DNA of 5,907 nucleotides from Actinomycetes bacterium. Lineage in GTDB: Bacteria; Actinomycetota; Thermoleophilia; Gaiellales; Gaiellaceae. Position numbers and translations under genes: made by a program. The DNA lies in assembly GCA_025350775.1 (NCBI GenBank), contig JANXXF010000161.1:1-5907 (forward strand). The letters run 5' to 3'. Within the stretch, counting starts at the first letter, position 1; each line of letters opens with the position of its first letter. The notes below the pieces were generated by a model. The model searched no databases. It worked only from the letters and a program-made list of their open reading frames with translations, and had not been told where the DNA came from. Positions 1 through 5,871 of this stretch are shown here, piece after piece.

Positions 1-856
1 CCAGCGGGTTCAAGCCGGTGCGCGGCGTGAGGACGATCGCCGGAAAGATCAGCCCGGTGCCGCGGGCCAGGATGTACGGCCCACCGACGGTGCCGTCAGG
101 CGCGACGAAGGTGCCGCCGATGTCGGTGTTGATCGCCAGCACGGCAAAGTCCGTCGGGATGTTCTCGAACGCCTCATGCGCCGAGCAGCCCCAGTTCGAG
201 ATGTCCGCGTCGGCAAGGCCGACGAACGCTGGATGGCTGGCGACGATATGCGAGTTCGCAGGGCAGGAGCTGAAGACGTTCTGGCCGTGCAGCGTGAAGG
301 TGCCAAACGGCGAGAGCTGGTCGAGCATCGGGACGCTCGTGGCCACGCCGGCGAAGGCGTAGTAGCAGCTGAGACTGATGTAGAGCCCGGTCGAGCCGGC
401 CTGGTCGGCAGCGAACTGGACGCCGTTGGTGATCAGCGTCGCCGCTCCCGCGGCGTTGTTGCCGTTGTTGGCGTGGTACACCGGATCGGTGCCGATGATG
501 ATCACGTTGCCGTTGACCGCAGGGCTCCAGACTCCTCGGTTCAGCTCGGCCGCGGCGGCCGGGGTCGTGCCTACCTGGCACGTCGGATCGCCGAGGATGA
601 GCGCGTCGTAGGCTGCGAAGTCAGCCTGCGTCAGCGCGCCCCAGGTGGCAGCGTCGACGACGTCGACACCGTGGCCCGCTGCGACAGCAGCCGCGGCCTC
701 GAGGCTGGCGACCCCGCCCGAGACGGTCGGGTCGAGGATCAGCACCTTGCCGTTCGTGGCAAAGGCGCCGCCTGCGAGCGCGAACGCTGCAACCGCAGCG
801 ACCACACCGGTCAGCAGGAGCCGAACGATCAGGCGTGACCTACAGAACGACTTCAC
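1..856 (-). CDS. Secreted GATase1/ThuA-like protein, 3' end beyond the window
   Basis: The frame is open for 285 codons from a GTG at 856 to the left edge, so the C terminus is missing. The start is supported by a purine-rich ribosome binding site (GAGGGGAG) a few bases upstream. It is also supported by a signal peptide: basic n-region (KSFCRSRLIVR), hydrophobic core at about residues 12-29, and A-X-A cleavage near residue 33 (GGAFA/TNG). The mature part opens with a beta-strand (KVLILDP, 37-43), then alternating helices and strands (YDALILGDP 83-91; VIIIGTDP 118-125). This resembles a Rossmann-like GATase1/ThuA fold. Later segments carry scattered cysteines (93, 164, 198, 224) and SCPANSHIVASHPAF (197-211). 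I recall similar exported proteins of unknown function in Thermoleophilia, but cannot confirm that by search. No catalytic Cys-His-Glu triad is evident. An enzymatic role is unproven and a surface or adhesive role is equally possible. Its frame is the same as that of the decayed gene upstream, with no stop between them. Confidence 0.8.
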   Translation of the reverse strand, partial: MKSFCRSRLIVRLLLTGVVAAVAAFALAGGAFATNGKVLILDPTVSGGVASLEAAAAVAAGHGVDVVDAATWGALTQADFAAYDALILGDPTCQVGTTPAAAAELNRGVWSPAVNGNVIIIGTDPVYHANNGNNAAGAATLITNGVQFAADQAGSTGLYISLSCYYAFAGVATSVPMLDQLSPFGTFTLHGQNVFSSCPANSHIVASHPAFVGLADADISNWGCSAHEAFENIPTDFAVLAINTDIGGTFVAPDGTVGGPYILARGTGLIFPAIVLTPRTGLNPL

Positions 857-860
857 GACG

Positions 861-870
861 CTCTCCCCTC
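861..870 (-). promoter_or_regulatory. Ribosome binding site for the GTG start at 856
   Basis: On the minus strand this reads GAGGGGAGAG, followed by CGTC and the GTG start. It is the main reason for starting the secreted protein here, because the same reading frame is open far upstream and length alone cannot decide the start. The signal peptide beginning at this GTG agrees. Confidence 0.65.
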
Positions 871-1942
871 GAACTGAGCATGGCTGGAACGTGACGCCGC
901 AATTCGAGGCGAGCGTACTTCGATCGAGCGCAACAAGCAAGAGCCCCGAGGTCTGGTTGTTCGCGTACCAGTAGTTGTAGGTCCACACAGCGGCGCCAGC
1001 CTTGCGTACCGCGTCGATCGGCCGCTGATTGAGCCGCGAGTTGTCGATGCCGGCCTTGGTGGCCTCGGGGACGGTGTACTTGCACAGGTACGGGAGGGCG
1101 CCCGCATACCAGGGCTGGCCACCCCACAAGGTCTGGACGGCCTTGAGGTAGTCGCACCACGACTCAGGGTTCGACGGGTCGACGCCGGCGATGCGATTGG
1201 CAGCGGAGGCTCGATTCGACGCGATCGGCAGGCGCAGCGCCGAGAAGCCGGGCTGCACCGCGAACGTCTCACCGACGTTGCCGAGCGAGTCGAGCCACCA
1301 CTTCGGGCTGGCGACGTAGCCCGCCGTCGGCTTCGGCTCGGAGTAGCCCCAGGACGACGGCGAGATCCGCCAACCGGCGAAAAACGAGTAGAGCGGCGCC
1401 TGCGCGGCCTTGAACTCGGTGGCCTGCTTGAACCCGGCGATCTTGCCGACGGCGTTGATATACGTCTCGGTGCTCAGATGGAACGACGCGGCGAGGTTGC
1501 CGGCGGCGCTGTTCGGCTTCGGTAACTGGAAGCTGAAGACCCTGAGGCTCACCTTGACCGGCATGGCTACGTCGTCGGCGGTCACAGTGACCGTAGCCGC
1601 GTACGTGCCGGGCGCCGTGCCAGACGGGATCTCGAGGATGACATAGAGCGGTTGGTCCGCCTTCTCTACCGAACGCTCGCCGCCGTCCCAGGGCACAAGA
1701 GCATTCGGGATCGGCCTGCCGTCGAAGCTGACGAAGTGGGCCCAGGCAAGACGCGCCTGGATGCCGCCAAAGGTGTCGGTGTCGAGAGCCGCGGAGACAG
1801 TCTTCGCGCCCGCGATGACGATCTGGCCCGCCTCCTGTTCGCCGATAGCAGCGTTCAGGGAGAGCGCGGCGCCGCTGCCGACGGGGAGCGGCCCTGTGGC
1901 GGGAATCGTGGCCGAGGAGGGATACGTGACGACGGCTGCGCC

Positions 1943-1945
1943 CTA
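1943..1945 (-). other. In-frame TAG between signal peptide and mature domain
   Basis: On the minus strand the codons read GCC GAT TAG GGC GCA. The residues before it finish a textbook signal peptide (GQAGAAPAAD) and those after it begin the beta-rich mature region (GAAVVTYPSS) in the same frame. No frameshift is needed to join the halves. A single substitution from CAG, AAG, GAG, TGG, TCG or a tyrosine codon would create it. Confidence 0.85.
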
Positions 1946-2083
1946 ATCGGCCGCGGGCGCGGCACCTGCCTGCCCCGAGACCAGGGGGGCGGCGACCGCG
2001 ACGCACGCACAGCACGCGGCGATGGACACGGCAAGCGTGCGCTGACGATCGCGGTTGAGCCGCAGAACGTCAGGGTTGGCCAC

Positions 2084-2141
2084 GGCGGACGCGAGGATAG
2101 CCGGGACATCCCAGACCGTCGTGACCGCGTACGCTGGCCCG
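2084..2141. promoter_or_regulatory. Divergent promoter region, probably leaderless toward copCD
   Basis: Only 58 bp separate the divergent starts (GTG 2083 minus, ATG 2142 plus). Toward the plus gene, TACGCT (2130-2135) fits the actinobacterial TANNNT -10 box. It lies exactly 6 bases before the ATG, which would place the transcript start on the A of ATG, and no Shine-Dalgarno sequence is visible. Toward the minus gene, TATCCT (2099-2094) lies 10 bases before the GTG, also without a Shine-Dalgarno sequence. No convincing -35 is seen on either side. Two short palindromes are present: GGGACATCCC (2103-2112) and GCGTACGC (2127-2134), the second overlapping the plus -10. Either could bind a repressor, but both are short enough to be chance. 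Confidence 0.45.
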
Positions 2142-4946
2142 ATGAGCGCTCGGTTGTCGGCGATCAGCGGCCACCGTCGCCTCCGTAACGTCGCAGCCAT
2201 CGTCGCGGTCGGGATCGCTGCAGCGGCTGCGCTCCCCGCTGTCGCCCAGGCGCACGCAATTCTCGTCGGCTCCGATCCGCCGGCGGGAGCGCGTCTCGAC
2301 TCGGCGCCCGCCCGGATCGTCCTCGATTTCAGCGAGCCGTACGTCCAGGGAAGCGAGCATGTCGCTGTCCGGCGGGCAGACGGGACGGCGATCCCGCTCT
2401 CTGCTCCGTCAGGCGGCGGGGCCCATGTCCGCCAGCCCTTGCCGCTCCGGCTGCGTGGGATCTTCGTCATAGCCTGGCGCGTGATCTCGGACGACGGGCA
2501 CCTCTCGGCGGGCGAGTTCGCCTTTTCGGTGGGCTCCGAGGGAGCGCTCCCCTCCGTAACAACGTCCGCTGCTTCGACGCCCTGGTCGCAGGTCGTTGCG
2601 AGCTGGCTGTTCTTCGTCGGGCTGGCGGTCGCCTTCGGTGGCCTGCTCAGCGAGCGGCTCGTCTGGTGCAGTCGGGGCCCGCACGCGCCGGCGGGGGTCG
2701 GGGTCGCCGTCTCCGCTCTTTCGTCCGTTGCCCTGCTCGTGCTCCTGGCCGGGACTGGCGCGAACGGCAGTTTCGGCACCGGCCTGCACGGAGCCGCCCT
2801 CCGGGCTGCCTACTGGACACGACCGGGCGCGCTCACGCTCGGCGTCTTCGCGGCTCTCGTGGTCGCAGCGCTGCTCCTCGCGGTTGGCCGCGCGCGCGCG
2901 CTGGCACTCGTGCCGCTCGCGGCTGCGGCGATCCTCACCTCGGTGCGAGGCCACGCCGGGACGGGCGGCCACTGGTGGGCGCCAGTGATCGACTCGATCC
3001 ACCTGCTCGCCGCCGCCGCCTGGGTCGGTGCGCTCGTGCACGCCGCCGTCGTGCTGGTGCGCGCACCCGACCGGGCGGCCGCCGGAGGGCTCGCGATCCG
3101 CCGCTACTCGCGGCTCGCGCTGCCGACCGTGGCCGTAGTCCTCACCAGCGGCATCCTGAGCGCGTTCGCCGAGTTCCGCAGCGTCCACTCCGCCTTCAAC
3201 ACAGGCTACGGGCAGACGCTCGTCGTGAAGACCGCGCTCGTGCTCGCCGCGCTCGCGGTCGCGGCGGCAAGCCGTCTGCTCGCGCTGCCGGGCGGGGCCG
3301 GCAGCAAGCTGCCGCTCCTGCGCGGGCTGACCCTGAGCGAGTCGACTCTCGTGGTGGCCGTCCTCGCAGCAGTCGGCCTGCTCGTCAACCTCGCTCCGCC
3401 GCGCACCACAGCGGTGCCGGTCGCGGCACAGACCGGCGCCCTCGGCGCGCCACCGCTGAGTGGCCCCGTTGTGCGCCTCGCCGGCTTCGCCGGGCGGACA
3501 GCCGTCGGCCTCGCCGCAAGCGATGAGGAGCTCCGGTTCACGGTCATGCCGCCGCCGGGTCGCGCGACCTCGGACACCGCGCTGACCGCGGACGCGCGCA
3601 GGCCCGACGGCAAGAGCGCCGCTCTCACTCCGCGGCCGTGCGGGACGGGATGCTTCTCGATCCGGTACTCGCTGCGGCCCGGCACGACGCGTGTGATCGC
3701 AGCGGTCTCATCCCCGGGATCGAGTCCCGCCAGCATCCGATTCGACATCACGGGACCGATCTCCGACGCCCGGCCGGAGCTGCTGGCGCGCGTCGCGAAG
3801 GTGATGCGCGCGCTCCCGAGCGTCGACGTGACCGAGCAGCTCGCTGACGGAACCCGAAACCTCGCCGGACCGACGACATACCGTCTGAGCGGGAGCGGGT
3901 TCGTGTCAGACGATGGGTTCAGCACGGGCGCCGCCGGCGTCCACGTCACGGGTCACGCTGACGCGCTCACCGAGTTGACCCTTGCCGCCAGGGACACGAA
4001 TGCCTGGTACCGCCTCTGGGTCGACAGCGCGTTCCGATTGCGCCGCGAGGAGATCGTAAGCGCGGGCCTGCTGGCTCGCCGAACGTTCGCTTACCCGCGC
4101 GCGCACGCCGTCACCCCGGCCAGGGTCGTACCACGGGATGTCCCGACCGGGCCGTTCGTCACAGCCCTCGAAGACGGCGACCTGGCAGTGGGCTTCGCCG
4201 CCCAGCCCGCCGGGACCGGCAGGCTGACGCTGACCGCGACCGTCATCGGCCCCGATGCAAGTGGCGCGACAGCCGTTCGCGTCGACATCGCGCTGGCGTC
4301 GGCTGCGGAGACGCTTGAGGCGGCCGTCATGTGCGCTCCCGGCTGCTACCGCGTCACTCTGCCTTACGCGGGAAAGCCCCGGACAGCCGTCGTCAGGATC
4401 AGACGGCTCGGCCACCTTACGACCGCTCTCCGCTTCGGGTTCCCCGCGATCTGGCCACCGCCGTCCAGCGTGGATATCGCGAGCGTCGCGACCCGGGTGT
4501 TCTCCCGGTTGCGCTCGGTGACGATCGACGAGTTCCTCAGGTCGAATCCGTCGTATACCGCCCATACGCGCTGGCGCCTGGAGGCGCCCGACCGGCTGAC
4601 CTATGCGAACGTGGGTGGCCCGCAGGGAGTCATCATCGGCAACCGCCGCTGGGATCGCGATCCGGGCCATGACTGGATCGAGTCGCGCCAGTTGCCCGTG
4701 CGACAGCCGATCGCAACCTGGGGGACTGCCCCGCGCCAGGCAGCGCTCCTGGGCAGCGGACGCAGCGCCGGGCGCGAGGTCTGGCGCATCTCGTTCGCCG
4801 ACCCGCAGGTGCCGGCGTGGTACACCGCCGAGATCGACAAGCTGACGCTCCGCACGCTCGCAGTCCGGATGGTCGCGCCCGCCCACTTCATGGCCCACAC
4901 GTATGGCGGCTTCAACGACCCGCCGACGATCCGGCCACCGCGCTAA
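2142..4946 (+). CDS. CopC-CopD fusion copper protein with duplicated C-terminal extracellular modules
   Basis: This is a 934-residue protein ending in TAA. The chosen ATG gives a signal peptide (HRRLRN, hydrophobic 17-35, AQA/H cleavage at 37/38); an in-frame TTG at 2055 would add 29 residues that hide it. Residues 38-132 form a CopC domain: mature N-terminal His38, the LDFSEP motif (61-66) and WRVISDDGH (112-120). In the CopC family the N-terminal His plus the D-x-H of this motif bind Cu(II), here Asp118 and His120. Residues about 148-420 form CopD, with some eight membrane segments (near 150-170, 184-204, 228-248, 251-268, 283-305, 323-343, 358-378, 400-418) and candidate ligands His271 and His287 (DSIHLLAAAAWVG). 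The family handles copper import or supply at the membrane, as in B. subtilis YcnJ. Residues 444-925 are extracellular and contain two diverged copies of a beta-sandwich plus LolA-like unit. Expression is probably leaderless. It converges on a double cupredoxin gene. The copper role is well supported; transport direction and tail function are not. Confidence 0.9.
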   Translation: MSARLSAISGHRRLRNVAAIVAVGIAAAAALPAVAQAHAILVGSDPPAGARLDSAPARIVLDFSEPYVQGSEHVAVRRADGTAIPLSAPSGGGAHVRQPLPLRLRGIFVIAWRVISDDGHLSAGEFAFSVGSEGALPSVTTSAASTPWSQVVASWLFFVGLAVAFGGLLSERLVWCSRGPHAPAGVGVAVSALSSVALLVLLAGTGANGSFGTGLHGAALRAAYWTRPGALTLGVFAALVVAALLLAVGRARALALVPLAAAAILTSVRGHAGTGGHWWAPVIDSIHLLAAAAWVGALVHAAVVLVRAPDRAAAGGLAIRRYSRLALPTVAVVLTSGILSAFAEFRSVHSAFNTGYGQTLVVKTALVLAALAVAAASRLLALPGGAGSKLPLLRGLTLSESTLVVAVLAAVGLLVNLAPPRTTAVPVAAQTGALGAPPLSGPVVRLAGFAGRTAVGLAASDEELRFTVMPPPGRATSDTALTADARRPDGKSAALTPRPCGTGCFSIRYSLRPGTTRVIAAVSSPGSSPASIRFDITGPISDARPELLARVAKVMRALPSVDVTEQLADGTRNLAGPTTYRLSGSGFVSDDGFSTGAAGVHVTGHADALTELTLAARDTNAWYRLWVDSAFRLRREEIVSAGLLARRTFAYPRAHAVTPARVVPRDVPTGPFVTALEDGDLAVGFAAQPAGTGRLTLTATVIGPDASGATAVRVDIALASAAETLEAAVMCAPGCYRVTLPYAGKPRTAVVRIRRLGHLTTALRFGFPAIWPPPSSVDIASVATRVFSRLRSVTIDEFLRSNPSYTAHTRWRLEAPDRLTYANVGGPQGVIIGNRRWDRDPGHDWIESRQLPVRQPIATWGTAPRQAALLGSGRSAGREVWRISFADPQVPAWYTAEIDKLTLRTLAVRMVAPAHFMAHTYGGFNDPPTIRPPR
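3471..4916 (+). repeat. Two diverged protein-level repeat units in the CopCD tail
   Basis: Unit A (residues about 444-655) and unit B (about 671-925) share the same order of landmarks. Each has a beta-strand opening (RTAVGLAA / DLAVGFAA) and a Cys-x3-Cys before an aromatic (CGTGCF 500-505 / CAPGCY 731-736). Next comes a helix that leads into a LolA-like region (VAKVMRALPSVDVTEQL / VATRVFSRLRSVTIDEFL). Each ends in an Ala-Trp-Tyr strand with a following Asp (AWYRLWVD 621-628 / AWYTAEID 892-899). Identity is low, so the duplication is old. Unit B is longer, holding IIGNRRWDRD (831-840) and the terminal PAHFMAHTYGGFN (913-925), both absent from A. The first module resembles FixH/YtkA-type beta-sandwiches and the second LolA/LppX-type lipid-binding folds; these assignments are inference from pattern. 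Confidence 0.6.
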
Positions 4947-4993
4947 TAGCTCCGGCGCGAGAGTGCAGACGCGTGCCCGCCTGCGCAGAGCAG

Positions 4994-5023
4994 GTGGGGC
5001 GAGACGCCCGCGTCTCACCCCAC
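4994..5023. terminator. Convergent-gene hairpin, probable two-way terminator
   Basis: The arms GTGGGGCGAGACG (4994-5006) and CGTCTCACCCCAC (5011-5023) enclose a four-base CCCG loop, forming a 13-bp stem with one off pair. That position is C-A in plus-strand RNA but a G-U wobble in minus-strand RNA, so the stem is complete only in the transcript of the cupredoxin gene. It lies between the stop codons of the two convergent genes. No T run follows on either side, so it is not a classical intrinsic terminator, which is common in GC-rich actinobacteria. Confidence 0.6.
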
Positions 5024-5030
5024 GCCAACT

Positions 5031-5060
5031 CGATCACACGATCACACGATCACACGATCA
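5031..5060. repeat. 8-bp tandem repeat, 3.75 copies, reaching into a stop codon
   Basis: The unit CGATCACA is repeated perfectly three times and followed by CGATCA. The last three bases (5058-5060) are the complement of the TGA stop of the minus-strand cupredoxin gene. Since 8 is not a multiple of 3, copy-number changes would alter only sequence after the stop. It looks like a slippage tract in the 3' untranslated region. Confidence 0.9.
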
Positions 5061-5774
5061 GGGGGTAACGGTGAACTGTCCGACCATGCCCTTGTCGACA
5101 TGGAACGGGACGTCGCACTGGTAGTTGTAGGTGGCCGCCGGGAGCGAGACCGTCCAGGTCTCGGACGTGCCCGGCGCGATCTGGGCGCCACCCCTGCCCC
5201 CCAGGATCGCGAAGTTGTGCACCTCGCTGCCCTTGTTGTGGATCACGAAGGTGACCTTTCCCGACGGAATGGACGACTGCGACAGTGTGAAGCTGAAGTC
5301 GAACATGTCCACCGTGACGGTCGTCGACGCAGCCCCGACCGGCCCGGCCGGGGCAGGCGCGGGAGCCGGCGCGGGAGCCGGTGCGACAGGAGCGACGCCG
5401 ACGGCGAAGTTCCCCTTCATGCCGGCTCCGGCATGCCCGGTCAGCGTGCAGAGGTAGGGGAACTGGCCCTTCTTCGGAAACGTGACGGTGAGCGTCGCCG
5501 ACTTGCCTGGCGCGAGCGTCGGCGTCGTCTTGCCGGCGATCTTGAAGTCGTGCGAGATCTTGCCCTTGTTGATCACCGTGAAGATAACCGTGCTCCCGGC
5601 CGGGACAGTCCGCTTGGACAACACGAACTTGAACTCCGACGCGGTGACCGTGATGCGCGTGCTCGACGCGCTGGACTTGACGGGACTAGCGCTGCTGACG
5701 GGCGCAAGAGCGCCGGCGATGATGCCGACTGCCGCTAGAGCGAATACGCCCGACGAGCTGACGAAACGACGCAT
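5058..5774 (-). CDS. Exported protein with two type-1 copper (cupredoxin) domains
   Basis: This is a 238-residue protein from ATG 5774, with AGGAGG at 5786-5781 placed 6 bases upstream; a TTG one codon earlier would sit too close to it. The signal peptide has an MRRF n-region, a hydrophobic stretch at about 9-26, and likely cleavage near SSA/S (29/30). Domain 1 (about 38-127) has the four type-1 ligands: His75 in SHDF, Cys109, His114 and Met119 in CTLTGHAGAGM. Domain 2 (about 150-236) has His186 in VHNF, and Cys220, His225 and Met230 in CDVPFHVDKGM. Both use the same C-x4-H-x4-M spacing, so both should bind copper. An Ala-Pro linker (about 127-145) joins them. In the family, such domains carry single electrons or bind copper outside the membrane. 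The nearby CopC-CopD gene suggests copper handling, although the partner oxidase or reductase is not in the window. It ends convergently with copCD. Function as a blue copper protein is confident; its redox partner is unknown. Confidence 0.92.
   Translation of the reverse strand: MRRFVSSSGVFALAAVGIIAGALAPVSSASPVKSSASSTRITVTASEFKFVLSKRTVPAGSTVIFTVINKGKISHDFKIAGKTTPTLAPGKSATLTVTFPKKGQFPYLCTLTGHAGAGMKGNFAVGVAPVAPAPAPAPAPAPAGPVGAASTTVTVDMFDFSFTLSQSSIPSGKVTFVIHNKGSEVHNFAILGGRGGAQIAPGTSETWTVSLPAATYNYQCDVPFHVDKGMVGQFTVTP
5356..5379 (-). repeat. Two 12-bp tandem copies encoding the Ala-Pro linker
   Basis: On the plus strand GGCGCGGGAGCC occurs twice back to back (5356-5367, 5368-5379), with degraded copies on both sides. 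Each unit adds four residues of the alternating Ala-Pro linker between the cupredoxin domains. Since 12 is a multiple of 3, repeat slippage would change linker length without breaking the frame. Confidence 0.8.
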
Positions 5775-5780
5775 CAATAT

Positions 5781-5786
5781 CCTCCT
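5781..5786 (-). promoter_or_regulatory. Strong ribosome binding site for the cupredoxin gene
   Basis: The minus strand reads AGGAGG, then ATATTG, then ATG at 5774. The 6-base spacing favours this ATG over the in-frame TTG at 5777, which would leave only 3 bases. Confidence 0.85.
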
Positions 5787-5788
5787 GA

Positions 5789-5802
5789 TCTCGACGTCGA
5801 GA
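5789..5802. promoter_or_regulatory. Perfect 14-bp palindrome before the ribosome binding site
   Basis: TCTCGACGTCGAGA equals its own reverse complement over all 14 bases. It lies two bases upstream of the AGGAGG, so it would be in the 5' leader of the cupredoxin transcript or overlap its promoter. It could be an operator for a dimeric regulator. It is less likely to act as an RNA hairpin, because the centre leaves no loop unless inner pairs open. It does not match any metal-regulator box that I can name. Confidence 0.5.
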
Positions 5803-5871
5803 AGCTACCTGACAACAGTAGCCTGCTCAGCGAACACCGGGACTGCAACGAATGCAGACCCCAACCCAAAC
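5803..5871 (-). promoter_or_regulatory. Probable promoter region of the cupredoxin gene
   Basis: This stretch should hold the promoter, because it lies between a terminator-like element and the leader. Two TANNNT -10 candidates are seen on the minus strand: TACTGT (5820-5815) and TAGCTT (5807-5802). Neither has a recognisable TTGACA-like -35 at 16-19 bases. An inverted repeat GCTAC-N9-GTAGC (5804-5822) spans both candidates and could be a repressor site. The actual transcription start is not determined. Confidence 0.35.

Larger units (their letters stand above)
857..2083 (-). pseudogene. Decayed secreted DUF4091/glycoside-hydrolase-like gene
   Basis: A GTG at 2083 opens a 46-residue signal peptide: basic NRDRQR, then a hydrophobic core TLAVSIAACCACVAVAAPL, then an Ala-rich cleavage region. 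It ends at TAG (1943-1945). The same frame resumes directly and stays open for 362 codons to position 857. The body starts with a beta-rich N-terminal region (ATIPATGPLPVGSG; LAWAHFVSF; PLYVILEIPSGTAPGTY; VSLRVFSFQLP). A Trp/Tyr-rich part follows (YSFFAGWRISPSSWGYSEP; SPKWWLDSL; ESWCDYL; VWTYNYWY). This pattern resembles actinobacterial DUF4091 proteins, sugar-hydrolase relatives with an N-terminal beta-sandwich. From memory, the family then has a D-E-P motif in a barrel and a longer C-terminal part. Here the matching spot reads PYLCKYTVPEA and the tail stops soon after WTYNYWY. No stop precedes the next gene, and no usable start lies just after the TAG. Inference: an inactivated, shortened copy. 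A sequencing error at the TAG remains possible, but would not explain the missing 3' end. Confidence 0.68.

Noticed and set aside
176..838. 220-codon plus-strand frame opposite the secreted protein
   Set aside because: The minus strand has the signal peptide, ribosome binding site and fold-like strand pattern. This frame is Arg/Asp/Gly-rich antisense.
1269..2015. 248-codon minus-strand frame overlapping the decayed hydrolase gene
   Set aside because: It is in a different frame from the signal peptide and from the coherent beta-rich/Trp-rich sequence, and its translation is Arg-rich and featureless.
2055..2141. Upstream TTG start extending the CopCD protein by 29 residues
   Set aside because: The extension would bury the signal peptide, has no ribosome binding site, and overlaps the opposite gene's signal peptide. 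The ATG at 2142 fits a leaderless promoter.
1943..2779. Long minus-strand open frame across the CopC and early CopD region
   Set aside because: Only its last 46 codons (from GTG 2083) look like protein, namely the signal peptide of the decayed gene. The rest is antisense to conserved CopC-CopD sequence and has no domain or ribosome binding site.
3906..5018. 370-codon minus-strand open frame opposite the CopCD tail
   Set aside because: Arg/Gly/Asp-rich antisense translation typical of high-GC third-position bias. The plus strand here carries the duplicated modules.
5031..5060. Possible CRISPR or iteron array
   Set aside because: The unit is only 8 bp with no spacers, and there is no replication or cas gene nearby.
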